Source: Methylobacterium soli (GTDB lineage Bacteria > Pseudomonadota > Alphaproteobacteria > Rhizobiales > Beijerinckiaceae). Taken from it: a stretch of DNA of 64,000 nt. A program made the translations under genes and the position numbers. Of this stretch, positions 41,683 through 50,573 are shown in pieces; the first letter of the stretch is position 1, and each line of letters begins with the position of its first letter. The stretch covers positions 124,001 to 188,000 of the forward strand of contig NZ_VZZK01000007.1 of NCBI RefSeq assembly GCF_008806385.1, given 5' to 3'. Below the pieces are notes generated by a model that did not search any database, was not told the DNA's origin, and worked only from the letters and a program-made list of their open reading frames with translations.

Positions 41683-44447
41683 CGCCGGATCAGCCCGAGG
41701 GGCGAGCCGTTGACCAGGGTCGCGACGTCGAGGAGCGCCTTCGGGGTGCCGAGGCCGCCGGGGCAGATCAGGTAATAGGGCGTCCAGACCGGGTCGAATT
41801 TCTGCTTGAAGGCCCGCAGGCCGTCGAAGCTGTAGAGGTCGGCCCCGCGCCGGTACAGGAAGGCGCCGAAGCGGTTCCAGCGCGACGCCAGGCGGCGGTC
41901 GTCGAGGCCCGACAGCGGGGCCGCCCCGAGGTTGAACCAGCGGTAGCCCTCGGCCTTGGCGGCGAGCAGGAGGTTCGCGAACAGCGCGTCCATGATCACC
42001 CGCGAGGCGTCCGGGGTGTAGCGGATCAGGTCGATCGCCATCTCGTGGCGGTCGGCCCCGCGCCAGAGATTGGCGAAGGCGACGATGCGGCCCTCCTTGC
42101 GCATCACCGCGAGGTCGAACTGCGCCAGGTAGGCCGGGTCGAAGAAGCCGAGCGAGAAGCGCTTCTCGCTGCCGGATTTCAGCGCGAGCCACGCATCCGA
42201 GACGGCGCGGAGCGCGGGCATCGCCGCCGGCACCGCGTCGCGCGGCAGGATCTCGAAGGTGAGACCCTCCTTCTCGGCCCGGCGCGCGCCGTAGCGCAGG
42301 TCGTGGCGGGCGGGGCCCTTGAGGGAGAATTCGGCGAGCGGCACGCGGGCGACCTCGCCGAGCTTCAGGGCCGCGAGACCCATGTCGAGGAAGAGCGGCA
42401 GGTTCTCGGGGCCGACCCCGTAGAAGACCGGGCGCGCGGCGGCGCGGTCGGCGAGCTCCCGGAAGGCCCAGGCGAGCTCGGCCGTGGTGCCGCCCGGGCC
42501 GACCGGCTCGCCGAGCGCCACGAGGCTGCGGCCGGCGCGGGCATACATGACGAAGCCCCGGCCGTCGCCCGAGGTGATGAACTGCTTGTCGCCGAGCAGC
42601 GCCAGGGCGGCCCAGGCCCCCGGCGCCCGGGCCACGGCCTCGCGCACGGCCGGCGGGATCTCGGCCTCCGCCGCGGCCTGGACGCCCCGGCGGTTGACCG
42701 CGCTGTCGAAGCCGATCGCGACGACGCCCGCCATCAGGGCGAAGGAGGCGCGCAGGACGCTCGGGGCGTCCCCGTCCCAGGCGACCTGCCACCAGAGGGC
42801 GTCCGCGTCGGCGCAGTGGCGCCAGAGGAAGAAGCCGAGGCCGATCGCGGCCGCGAACAGGAGGGCGGCGCCCGCGAGCCCGGTGGGGCGCCAGGCGAGC
42901 GCCTTCGAGGAGAGCGAGCGGGCCGCGAGCGACTGGCTCAGGAACGGGTTCACCTGCGGGCAGCGGTAGAACGAGCCGCGGAAGATCGCCAGCAGCGCCG
43001 CGAGGCTGCCGAGGAGCAGCGCCTCCTCCCAGTCGAGGCCCTTGCCGAGGGAGAAGGCGGCGCCGAGGACCAGGAGCGTCAGGGCGTAGCGCCAGGCCCG
43101 GGCGAGCCGCCGGTTGAGGCCGCGGGCCAGGACCAGGAGGGCGAGGCCGACGAGGCTCGCGGCGAAGTGGGAGGCCTCCACGAAGGGCAGCGGCACCACC
43201 TGCGACAGGATCTCGATCCGGGTCGCGAGGTCGCGGGTGGCGCCGGATGCCAGGAGCACGAGGCCGCCCGTCAGCGCGATGCCGGCGGCGGCCCGGGGCA
43301 CCATCGGCTCGAGGAAGCGGCCGACCGCCTGCGCGGGGGCGGCGACGAGCGCCCGGCGGCGATAACCCTCGACGCCGGCAAGCCCCAGCATGGCGGCCCC
43401 GAAGGGCAGGAGCGTGTAGATGATCCGGTAGGCCAGGAGCCCCCCGATCACGTCGGCCCGGCCGCCGGCCCCGAGGCTCGCGATCAGGGTCGCCTCGAAG
43501 GCGCCGAGGCCCCCCGGGGCGTGGCTGGCGATGCCCACGACGGTGGCCACCACGTAGATCAGCGCGAAGGCCGGGAAAGCCCCGACCGCGTCGGCGGGCA
43601 GGAGCACGTAGAGGGTCGCGGCCGCCGCCGTCAGGTCGACGATGCCGGCCCCGATCTGGACCAGCGCCGCCCGGGTGGTGGGCAGGCGCAGGCTGACGCG
43701 GCCGAGGCGCAGCAGGCGCTCGCGCCGGCCGAGCCAGGCCACGAGGCCGATCACCAGGCTGAGGATCGTCGCGCCCGCGGTCGTGTGCAGGACCGGGTGC
43801 AGGCCCGGCAGGCCCGGCAGGTTCGGCGGCCCGAGGAGGAGCGCCAGCGCCGTCATGGTGACGAGGGAGACGAGGAGCGCGAACCACGAGGCGCCGAGCA
43901 CCCGGCCGACATCCGCGATCCCCACGGCGGTGGGGCCGTAGAGCCGGTAGCGCAGGGCCGCCTGCGTCAGGAGGGGGAAGCCGAGGGCGTTCGAGACGGC
44001 GTAGCCCGCCGCCCCCGTGGCGGCCGCGAGCGGGCGCGGCAGCCGGCCGGGCGCCACGGTCTCGACGGCCACGAGGTCGTAGAGGCCGATCGCCGCGAAG
44101 CTCACGAGGGTGCAGGCGAGGCCGAGGCCGAGCGCCTGCGCGGGGATCTGCGAGAGCGCGCCCGAGACGGCGTCGAGGGTGACGCTGCCGAGCGTCCGGT
44201 GGATCACCACGAGGCCCAGCAGGGTGATGCAGAGCCCCGCCATCGGGGCGACGACCCGCTTCAGCTGCGCCCGGAGCCCGGACGTGTCCGGGCCGGGTTC
44301 CAGCAGGTCGCCCTCCCGGAGGGGCAAGGTTTCTGAGCGCGTCGGCATGCGGGTGGTCAAGGGCGGCAGGGCTCGATCCGGGAACCGGGGCGGCGGGGCA
44401 TGCCGTCCGGGTGAGGCGCTCGCGGGTGCCGCGAACGAATCATGCAT
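41679..44447 (-). CDS. mprF: Bifunctional lysylphosphatidylglycerol synthetase/flippase MprF (LpiA)
   Basis: Large inner-membrane enzyme, 922 residues. The N-terminal ~520 residues hold many membrane segments (flippase part, including NALGFPLLTQAALRYRLYGP and HAPGGLGAFEATLIASLGAG). The C-terminal cytosolic domain, DUF2156/GNAT-like, has GVGPENLPLFLDMGLAALKL, LRYGARRAEKEGLTFEILPR and FANLWRGADRHEMAIDLIRY, and attaches lysine from lysyl-tRNA to phosphatidylglycerol. ATG 44348 is an alternative start; neither start has an obvious Shine-Dalgarno. Co-transcribed with acvB. Confidence 0.94.
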   Translation of the reverse strand: MHDSFAAPASASPGRHAPPPRFPDRALPPLTTRMPTRSETLPLREGDLLEPGPDTSGLRAQLKRVVAPMAGLCITLLGLVVIHRTLGSVTLDAVSGALSQIPAQALGLGLACTLVSFAAIGLYDLVAVETVAPGRLPRPLAAATGAAGYAVSNALGFPLLTQAALRYRLYGPTAVGIADVGRVLGASWFALLVSLVTMTALALLLGPPNLPGLPGLHPVLHTTAGATILSLVIGLVAWLGRRERLLRLGRVSLRLPTTRAALVQIGAGIVDLTAAAATLYVLLPADAVGAFPAFALIYVVATVVGIASHAPGGLGAFEATLIASLGAGGRADVIGGLLAYRIIYTLLPFGAAMLGLAGVEGYRRRALVAAPAQAVGRFLEPMVPRAAAGIALTGGLVLLASGATRDLATRIEILSQVVPLPFVEASHFAASLVGLALLVLARGLNRRLARAWRYALTLLVLGAAFSLGKGLDWEEALLLGSLAALLAIFRGSFYRCPQVNPFLSQSLAARSLSSKALAWRPTGLAGAALLFAAAIGLGFFLWRHCADADALWWQVAWDGDAPSVLRASFALMAGVVAIGFDSAVNRRGVQAAAEAEIPPAVREAVARAPGAWAALALLGDKQFITSGDGRGFVMYARAGRSLVALGEPVGPGGTTAELAWAFRELADRAAARPVFYGVGPENLPLFLDMGLAALKLGEVARVPLAEFSLKGPARHDLRYGARRAEKEGLTFEILPRDAVPAAMPALRAVSDAWLALKSGSEKRFSLGFFDPAYLAQFDLAVMRKEGRIVAFANLWRGADRHEMAIDLIRYTPDASRVIMDALFANLLLAAKAEGYRWFNLGAAPLSGLDDRRLASRWNRFGAFLYRRGADLYSFDGLRAFKQKFDPVWTPYYLICPGGLGTPKALLDVATLVNGSPLGLIRR

Positions 44448-44751
44448 CCAATTTGATCAGAGAAGCTGGATATTGCCTGAACGAAGTCCAGGGCGTGCTC
44501 GGTTCGGCGTCAGCGCTCTCGCGCGATTGTTTGGCGGAAATCAGGCATTTGGCCCGGTCCATGAGCCGGAACCTCTCATCCTGGGCGCCTCGGACCGGGC
44601 GAATCCGGGAGGTCGGGGGATTCGCGGCGTTTGCAAGGCGGGTCAATCGCGGTCCGGGCGGCGGACCCATGTGCGGAAAGCGGGAGACTTGGCCCGCCGC
44701 GAGGGCTTATACGGCGCCTCCCGAATCCCAAAGGAACAAGGCCCCGAGCGG
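44448..44751. promoter_or_regulatory. Divergent intergenic region mprF / gcrA-like
   Basis: About 300 bp between two divergent genes. It should contain both promoters. No known operator, RNA structure or further gene was recognised. Confidence 0.4.
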
Positions 44752-45633
44752 ATGACCGATGCGTTGTGGACGGAGGAGGCGACCCGCAGGGCGGTCGCCA
44801 TGTGGGTCGCCGGAAGCGATCCCGCGGCGATCGCCGACGCGGTGGGCACCACCCCGGAGGACGTGATCCGCCGGGTGGCGCAGGCCGCCCTGACCCTGCC
44901 GGCCAAGCCGCAGGAGACCAGGTCGCAGGAGACCAGGTCGCAAGAGGCCAGGTCGCAAGAGGCAAAGCCGCAGGAAACCAAGGCGCAGGAGGTCAAGCCG
45001 CAGGCCGCGAGGGTTCAGCCCGCCCCGCCGGTCGCTCCCAAGCCGGTCGCCGCCAAGCCTGTCGCCCCCAAGCCCCTCGCCGCCGAGGCGCCCTCCGATG
45101 CGCTCCGGGCCGCGCGGCCGGTCCTCGGGCCCGCGGCGTTGAATCGGCTCGCCTCGCAGATCCTCGCTGCCAAGCCCGCTGCGCCGAAACCTGTCGCCTC
45201 CAAGCCTGTCGCTCCCAAGCCGGTGGCCGCGAAGCCCGCTGCCCCGAAGCCCGTCGAGGCCGCGGCGATCCCGGCCAAGGCGGCCGCCCGGCCCGCCGAG
45301 CCGGCGCCCCGCGCGGTCTTGGCGCCGGCCCCCGCCGCCCTGGCGCCGGCGGAGCCGGCCCCCGCGCTGCCGGTCGCGGCGGGGCCGGGCGGCGTGATGC
45401 CGCCGACGCCCCTGTCGCGCCGGCCGCTGATCGCGGCCGATGGCGGCGACGGCATGCCCTTCATGAAGGCCGGCCTCCTCGATTGCGTCTACCCGCTCTG
45501 GTCGGATCACGAGCCGGTCTCGATCGAGAGCAAGCGCGTCTGCGGCTGCCGCGTCGTCACGGGCAAGCGCTGGTGCGCGCAGCACTACGCCGTGGTGTTC
45601 GAGCCCCTGAAGAAGCCGCTGCGCGCCGCCTGA
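44752..45633 (+). CDS. gcrA: GcrA-like cell-cycle regulator with repeat-rich linker
   Basis: Protein of 293 residues with the GcrA architecture. An N-terminal helix-turn-helix (LWTEEATRRAVAMWVAGSDP, AAIADAVGTTPEDVIRRVAQ) resembles GcrA's TWTEERVELLKKLW start. The C-terminus has a Cys-rich segment, DCVYPLWSDHEP, then VCGCRVVTGKRWCAQHYAVV, matching the C...CG...CxxH pattern of GcrA. In GcrA these ends contact methylated DNA and the sigma-70 subunit. Here they are joined by an unusually long Ala/Lys/Pro linker with RSQET and AKPVAPKPV repeats. It may be a GcrA paralogue rather than the main GcrA. Confidence 0.75.
   Translation: MTDALWTEEATRRAVAMWVAGSDPAAIADAVGTTPEDVIRRVAQAALTLPAKPQETRSQETRSQEARSQEAKPQETKAQEVKPQAARVQPAPPVAPKPVAAKPVAPKPLAAEAPSDALRAARPVLGPAALNRLASQILAAKPAAPKPVASKPVAPKPVAAKPAAPKPVEAAAIPAKAAARPAEPAPRAVLAPAPAALAPAEPAPALPVAAGPGGVMPPTPLSRRPLIAADGGDGMPFMKAGLLDCVYPLWSDHEPVSIESKRVCGCRVVTGKRWCAQHYAVVFEPLKKPLRAA
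44911..45000. repeat. In-frame 15-bp tandem repeat in the gcrA-like gene
   Basis: Six 15-bp units run from 44911; the first two (CAGGAGACCAGGTCG) are identical and later ones diverge. They encode QETRS/QEARS-type pentapeptides between the DNA-binding head and the Pro/Lys-rich linker. Confidence 0.9.
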
Positions 45634-45693
45634 TCGGCCCCGAGGGACGCGCTGGCCAAGTCTCGCGGCTTCATCGTGAGGTTTCGGCCGCCC

Positions 45694-48252
45694 TCAGCGG
45701 GCGGCTTTCCGGGCCGGCGCGGGGCCCTGCCCCCAGCTCCGGATGAGCCAGGGAATCCGGGTGGCGATCATGGGCTTGGCGTAGCGGTAGCCCTGGGCGA
45801 AGTCGCAGCCCATGGCGCGCAGGCGCTCGGCCTGTCCCTCGGTCTCGACGCCCTCGGCGGTCACCTGCGTCTTCAGGGAGCGGCCGAGGCCGATCACCGC
45901 CGCCACGATCGCGGCGTCGTCCCCGTCCTGCTCCAGCCCCCGCACGAAGCTCTGATCGACCTTGATGTGGTCGACCGGAAACTGCTTCAGGTGGGTGAGC
46001 GAGGCGTAGCCGGTGCCGAAATCGTCGAGCGCCACGGTGACGCCGCTCTCGTGGAAGCGCCGCAGGATGGCGGCGACGCAATCCGAGCCGCGCCCGAGGA
46101 ACACCGTCTCGGTCACCTCGATCTCCAGGCACGTCGCCGGGACGCCGGCCGCCTCCAGCACCCCCAGCATCGTGTCGGCGAGGTCGGGCTGGTGGAACTC
46201 GGCCGAGGACACGTTCACGGCGACGCGGCCGAACGCGAGCCCGCGCGCGCGCCAGCCGCGCATATCCGCCGCCACGTGGCCGATGATGCAGGCCCCGATC
46301 ATCCTGGCGAGTTCCGGATCCTCGAAGGCCGAGCCGAAATAGCCCGGCGCCCGGATCCCGTCGGTCGGGTGCTGCCAGCGCGCGAGCGCCTCGAAGCCGA
46401 CGATCCGGCCCGTCACGAGGCAGACCTTCGGCTGGTAGAACGGAATGATCCGCCGCTGCGCCAGGGCCTCGCGCATCTCCCCCGCGATGGCGACCCGCCG
46501 CTCGGTGAGCGCCCGCATCTCCGGGGCGTAGACGGCGATGCGGTTGCGCCCGGCGGATTTCGCCCGATAGAGCGCGATGTCGGCATCCTTCATCAGCTCG
46601 TCGGGCAGGCGATGATGGGCGGGGTAGCCCGCGAGCCCGATGCTGACCTTGCTGGCGAGCGGACGCCCCCGGTAGGTGAAGGGCTCGCGCAGGCGCGCGA
46701 CCAGGCGCTCTGCGAAGGCCGCCGCCTCGGCGAGGCCGTAGGGCGCCACCAGGATCACCGCGAACTCGTCGCCGCCGAGCCGCGCCACCGTGTCGGCGGG
46801 GCGGATCAGGGCGGACAGGCGCGCGCTCATCTCCTTGAGCATCGCGTCGCCCGCATCGTGCCCGAGGGTGTCGTTGACGTCCTTGAAGTCGTCGATGTCG
46901 ATCAGGAGCAGGCCGACGCCGGTGCCGTCCCGCTCGGCCGCCGCCAGGGCCGCCTTGAACCGGGCCTGGAACAGGGCGCGGTTCGGCAATTCCGTGAGGG
47001 GATCGTGGTTGGCCGTGCGCCAGAGCCGCGCCTCCGCCTGCTTCCGGTCCGTGATGTCGAAGGTGATCCCGACGATGCGCTCCGGCTCGGCCTGCTCGGC
47101 GCGCATGCAGAGCCACATCTCCGGCCCGTCCGGCGGCTGGAACCGGAACTCGACCGCATCGAGGGCGCCCCCATAGGCGCTGAAATCCTCCACATGCGCC
47201 CGGTCCTCGGGATGCACCCGGTCGGTCAGGTAGGAGACCGGCCCCGAACCGATCCCGAGCAGCTCGCGGGCATTGTCGGAGCGCGTGGCGAGGCCGGTCC
47301 GGAGGTCGCGCTCCCAGGCGACCATCCGCCCGGCCCGGAGGGCGAGGCGCAGGCGCTCCTCGCTGGCGCGCAGGGCGGATTCCGAGAGCCGGCGCTCGGT
47401 GACGTCATGCGTGGCGCCGACCATGCGCAGGGCCGCCCCGGTCCCGGAGCGGATCACGAAGCCGCGGTCGAGGACCTGCGCGTAGGTGCCGTCGCCGCGC
47501 CGGACGCGGTACTCGTCGCTGTAATGGTCCTCGGTGCCGTCGACGGCGCCCGCGATGGTGGCGCGGGCCCGGTCCCGGTCCTCGGGGTGGATGCGTTCGA
47601 TCCACTGCGCCCCCGTCAGGTCCGCCTCGGGCGGGCGGGGGCCGAACAGGGTCTCGGCCGCCTCGCCCCAGCTGATCGCGTCGGTGACGAGGTCCCAGTC
47701 CCAGATCGCGTCCTTGGTGGCCTGCTCGGCGAGGCGGTAGCGCTCCTCGCGCTCGCGGATGTCGCGCTCGGCCCGGAGCAGGCGCAATTGCGCCACCACG
47801 ATCGCGGCGAGATCCCGGAGCTGGCGGCGCTGCTCGGCCGGGAAGCGGCGCGGCACCACGTCCTTGAGGCAGAGGGTGCCCACATGCAGTCCCGGCTCCA
47901 GGGTCAGGGGAGCGCCGGCGTAGAAGCGGATATGGGGCGGTCCGGTGACGAGGGGGTTCTCAGCGAAGCGCGGATCCGCGGCCGCATCCTCGATCACCAG
48001 CACGTCGTCGGCCAGGATCGCGTGGGCGCAGAAGGCGACCGCCCGCGGGGTCCGGCCGAGATCGAGGCCGCAGCTCGCCTTGAACCATTGCTGGTCTTCC
48101 TCGACCAGGGAGACGAGGCTGATCGGAACCGAGAACAGGGCGGCGGCGGTCCGGCAGACGGCGTCGAGATGGGGCTCCGGCGGGCTGTCGGCGATCGCCA
48201 GGTTCCGCAGGGCCTTCAGCCGCTCGGCCTCGCGCGGTACGACGGGAAACAT
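45694..48252 (-). CDS. GAF-PAS-PAS-GGDEF-EAL cyclic-di-GMP signalling protein
   Basis: Multidomain protein, 852 residues. Residues ~1-160 form a GAF domain (ISLVSLVEEDQQWFKASCGL); two PAS domains follow (DAIWDWDLVTDAISWGEAAE; RMVAWERDLRTGLATRSDNA). The GGDEF domain keeps its active motif RLGGDEFAVIL, with HDPLTELPNRALFQARFKAA before it. The EAL domain keeps FEALARWQHP, EIEVTETVFLG, DDFGTGYASLTHLKQFP and EGVETEGQAERLRAMGCDFA. Both synthesis and breakdown of cyclic di-GMP are therefore possible. No membrane segment is seen. It is monocistronic; the ~300 bp upstream hold no gene before the tRNA. Confidence 0.95.
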   Translation of the reverse strand: MFPVVPREAERLKALRNLAIADSPPEPHLDAVCRTAAALFSVPISLVSLVEEDQQWFKASCGLDLGRTPRAVAFCAHAILADDVLVIEDAAADPRFAENPLVTGPPHIRFYAGAPLTLEPGLHVGTLCLKDVVPRRFPAEQRRQLRDLAAIVVAQLRLLRAERDIREREERYRLAEQATKDAIWDWDLVTDAISWGEAAETLFGPRPPEADLTGAQWIERIHPEDRDRARATIAGAVDGTEDHYSDEYRVRRGDGTYAQVLDRGFVIRSGTGAALRMVGATHDVTERRLSESALRASEERLRLALRAGRMVAWERDLRTGLATRSDNARELLGIGSGPVSYLTDRVHPEDRAHVEDFSAYGGALDAVEFRFQPPDGPEMWLCMRAEQAEPERIVGITFDITDRKQAEARLWRTANHDPLTELPNRALFQARFKAALAAAERDGTGVGLLLIDIDDFKDVNDTLGHDAGDAMLKEMSARLSALIRPADTVARLGGDEFAVILVAPYGLAEAAAFAERLVARLREPFTYRGRPLASKVSIGLAGYPAHHRLPDELMKDADIALYRAKSAGRNRIAVYAPEMRALTERRVAIAGEMREALAQRRIIPFYQPKVCLVTGRIVGFEALARWQHPTDGIRAPGYFGSAFEDPELARMIGACIIGHVAADMRGWRARGLAFGRVAVNVSSAEFHQPDLADTMLGVLEAAGVPATCLEIEVTETVFLGRGSDCVAAILRRFHESGVTVALDDFGTGYASLTHLKQFPVDHIKVDQSFVRGLEQDGDDAAIVAAVIGLGRSLKTQVTAEGVETEGQAERLRAMGCDFAQGYRYAKPMIATRIPWLIRSWGQGPAPARKAAR

Positions 48253-48551
48253 CGGCGACCCCCTCCAGCGCGGGCCCTGCCCGCCCCCGACCGATCGGGG
48301 CTCGCTCCCGATGCCGGGGCCTCGTCGGTGGGGTTTGCTTCAATCTCCAGTTGCCGAAACGGTAGGCCGCAGATTCTTAAGAAACGCCTCCGCGTCGGAG
48401 ACCTTCGAGAGAGGTCTCCGCGTCGGCGCGGCCCGGCCTCCGGTTGTGTCTCTGGTCGTGTCTTCGGGTGTGTCTTCGGGTGTGTCTTGGGCTGTGCGGG
48501 CGGATCGAAACCGCTGTCGACCCGGGTCGGCGCCGTGCTATGCCGGGCCCT

Positions 48552-48644
48552 GGAGGCGAACGGGGTCTGGTGGCCCTCCTGGTCTTCAAAACCAGCGGCA
48601 CGCCAACAGCGTGCGGTGGGTTCGATTCCCATCCGCCTCCGCCA
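48552..48644 (+). tRNA. selC: tRNA-Sec (UCA anticodon)
   Basis: Selenocysteine tRNA, 93 nt including an encoded CCA. The acceptor strands GGAGGCG (48552-48558) and CGCCTCC (48634-48640) pair, with G discriminator and CCA at 48642-48644. The D stem is long (six pairs, GGGGTC with GGCCCT, around a TGGT loop). The anticodon stem CTGGT/ACCAG encloses the loop CTTCAAA with anticodon TCA. A long variable arm GCACGC-CAACA-GCGTGC and T arm GTGGG-TTCGATT-CCCAT complete the tRNA-Sec shape. It lies between a cyclic-di-GMP gene and a Crp-type gene; selA, selB and selD are not in the window. Confidence 0.95.
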
Positions 48645-48680
48645 GCTTTTCGCGATTGATCCTGGGCCGCCCGGGAGCCC

Positions 48681-49442
48681 TCAGGCGTCCTCGCGGAGCG
48701 GCCCGACCAGCCGCTCGTACTCGGCCTCCGCGAAGCCGTAGCTCGTGCCCGCCAGCCGGACGAGCTTGTCGCGGTCGAGGATCGTGATCAATCCGCGCCG
48801 GGTCGCGATCATGCCCCCGCTCTCGAGTTCGTGGACCGCGACCGTCACGCCGGGGCGGTGCACGCCGAGCATCGTCGACAGGATCTCGTGCGTGATCGCG
48901 AGGTCGTCGCCGTCGAGGCGGTCATGCACGAGGAGGAGCCAGCGGGCGAGCCGCTCCTCGGTCTTGTGCCGGCGGTTGGAGAGGGCGGTCTGGCTCGTCC
49001 ACAGGTTGGCGACCTGGACGTAGCGCAGCAGGAGGGCGCGCAGGGCCTCGCTGCGGGCCATGGCGCTCCGGAGGAGGTCGGCCTCCAGCCGCAGGGCGTG
49101 GCCGGCCACGCGGATCTCGGTGTCGAAGGGCGTGCGGTCGACCCCGAGCACCAGGGCCGGGCTGACCATGCCCTCGCGGCCCAGGATCGCCACTTCGAGC
49201 CGGACGCCCTCCCCGGTCGCGAGGCTGACCGAGGCGAGGCCGCTCTCGAGGAAGTAGACCCGCTGGATCGGCGTGTTGGCGGCGGCGATGCGCGCGCCGA
49301 GATCGAGGGGCACGCTCTCGAGATGGGGGCGCAGCCCGTCCAGATCCTCCGGCGCGAGGGCGCGGAGCAGGCGGTTCTGGACCGTCGGTTGGGCCGGGGC
49401 GGTCGGGATCAGGGGCGGGTCCTGGAGCACGAGCGTGTCCAT
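48681..49442 (-). CDS. Crp/Fnr family transcriptional regulator
   Basis: Regulator of 253 residues. The N-terminal cyclic-nucleotide-type roll has PIQRVYFLESGLASVSLATG and EVAILGREGMVSPALVLGVD. The C-terminal helix-turn-helix is LAITHEILSTMLGVHRPGVT with VAVHELESGGMIATRRG. It lacks Fnr cluster cysteines. ATG 49442 has GGAGGG about twelve bases upstream. A second Crp-type gene lies 255 bp away in the same orientation. Effector unknown. Confidence 0.9.
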   Translation of the reverse strand: MDTLVLQDPPLIPTAPAQPTVQNRLLRALAPEDLDGLRPHLESVPLDLGARIAAANTPIQRVYFLESGLASVSLATGEGVRLEVAILGREGMVSPALVLGVDRTPFDTEIRVAGHALRLEADLLRSAMARSEALRALLLRYVQVANLWTSQTALSNRRHKTEERLARWLLLVHDRLDGDDLAITHEILSTMLGVHRPGVTVAVHELESGGMIATRRGLITILDRDKLVRLAGTSYGFAEAEYERLVGPLREDA

Positions 49443-49697
49443 CGGGTTGAACCGCCCTCCGCTCACCCATCCAGGCGGCGAGCTCGGGCGCCGCACACAA
49501 TGCCGGGCCGGAGGTGAGGGCCGGACGGGCCCTCATACTTAGCCGCTGGACGGTCCGGGGGGGATTCACCAAAGTTAAGGATCTGCGGATCGAGACGGCT
49601 TCGTACTCTCCTGAACGCTTGCCCGGGCCTGGCTTGATCCCGGGCTCGAACCCTTGCCCGGCCCCTTGCCCTGCCCCTTGCCCGAACCTCGCCGGCC

Positions 49698-50573
49698 TCA
49701 GAGCCCGTGCAGGGATCCCGGGCCGGCTTCGAGGTTGCGCCCATGCGGCAAGGTGAGGTTCTTGGGCAGGTGCAGGTAGCTGCCGTCGAACATCGCCGCG
49801 CTCTGCAGGGCCGGGAAATCCAGGATGGTGAGTTCCCGCCCGCGCAGGCAGATCAGGCCGTCGCTGCGCAGTTGCTGCACCGTGCGGTTGATGTGGACCG
49901 CCGAGAGGCCGAGGGCATCGGCGAGCTCCCCCTGCGTCAGGGGCAATTCGCAGCGGTTGCCCTGCGTCAGCCCGACCGCGCTCAGGCGGACGAACAGCTC
50001 GCAGAACAGGTGCGCGATCCGCTCGTAGCCGGTGCGCTGGCCGATATTGACGATCCATTCCCGGTGCACCGCCTCCTCCACGAGGGCGGCGCAGGCGAGC
50101 GCCCGGGTGAGCCGCGGATGCTCCTCGACCAGGGCCGCGAAGGCCTGGCGCGGGATCACCGCGACCGTCGCGGCGGTGAGCGTCACGACGCTCTCGTCGC
50201 CGAGGTCGAGATCGGGCAGGCAGCGCCCGCACAGGTCGCCCGGGATGAACAGGGTCAGGATCTGGCGCCGCCCGTCGGGCAGGATCTTGTAGCGGCAGGC
50301 ATTGCCCTCGATGATCAGGCAGACCGAGCGGGACAGGCCGTTCTCCAGGCTCAGGTGCTCGCGGGCGCCGTGGTGGCGCTGCTGGCGGCCCAATTCGTTC
50401 AGGCTCTCCCGCTCCGGCCCCGAGAGCTCGAGAAAATTCCCGAGCTTGCGCGCCAGGATCCCGCCCACCACCTCGCCTCCCCCTTCGGACGCCCCGCCGG
50501 GCCGCCGGGCGGACAGACCCGCCGATGTGCCGGAGCGAAGGGGCGACACCGCATAGCGCGGCAACGTATCCAT
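49698..50573 (-). CDS. Crp/Fnr family transcriptional regulator
   Basis: Regulator of 291 residues, with an N-terminal extension of about 30 residues before the roll. Recognised segments are CRYKILPDGRRQILTLFIPG, DLCGRCLPDLDLGDESVVTL, and the helix-turn-helix LPLTQGELADALGLSAVHIN with RTVQQLRSDGLICLRG. It resembles the Crp-type protein at 33204 in the sequence RIAHLFCELFVRLSAVGL. ATG 50573 has a strong GAGGAGG. A ~0.9-kb gene-poor region lies upstream. Effector unknown. Confidence 0.92.
   Translation of the reverse strand: MDTLPRYAVSPLRSGTSAGLSARRPGGASEGGGEVVGGILARKLGNFLELSGPERESLNELGRQQRHHGAREHLSLENGLSRSVCLIIEGNACRYKILPDGRRQILTLFIPGDLCGRCLPDLDLGDESVVTLTAATVAVIPRQAFAALVEEHPRLTRALACAALVEEAVHREWIVNIGQRTGYERIAHLFCELFVRLSAVGLTQGNRCELPLTQGELADALGLSAVHINRTVQQLRSDGLICLRGRELTILDFPALQSAAMFDGSYLHLPKNLTLPHGRNLEAGPGSLHGL

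Noticed and set aside
44752..45633. TonB or translation initiation factor-like protein suggested by the Ala/Lys/Pro-rich middle
   Set aside because: The ends match GcrA and there is no membrane segment or GTPase motif.
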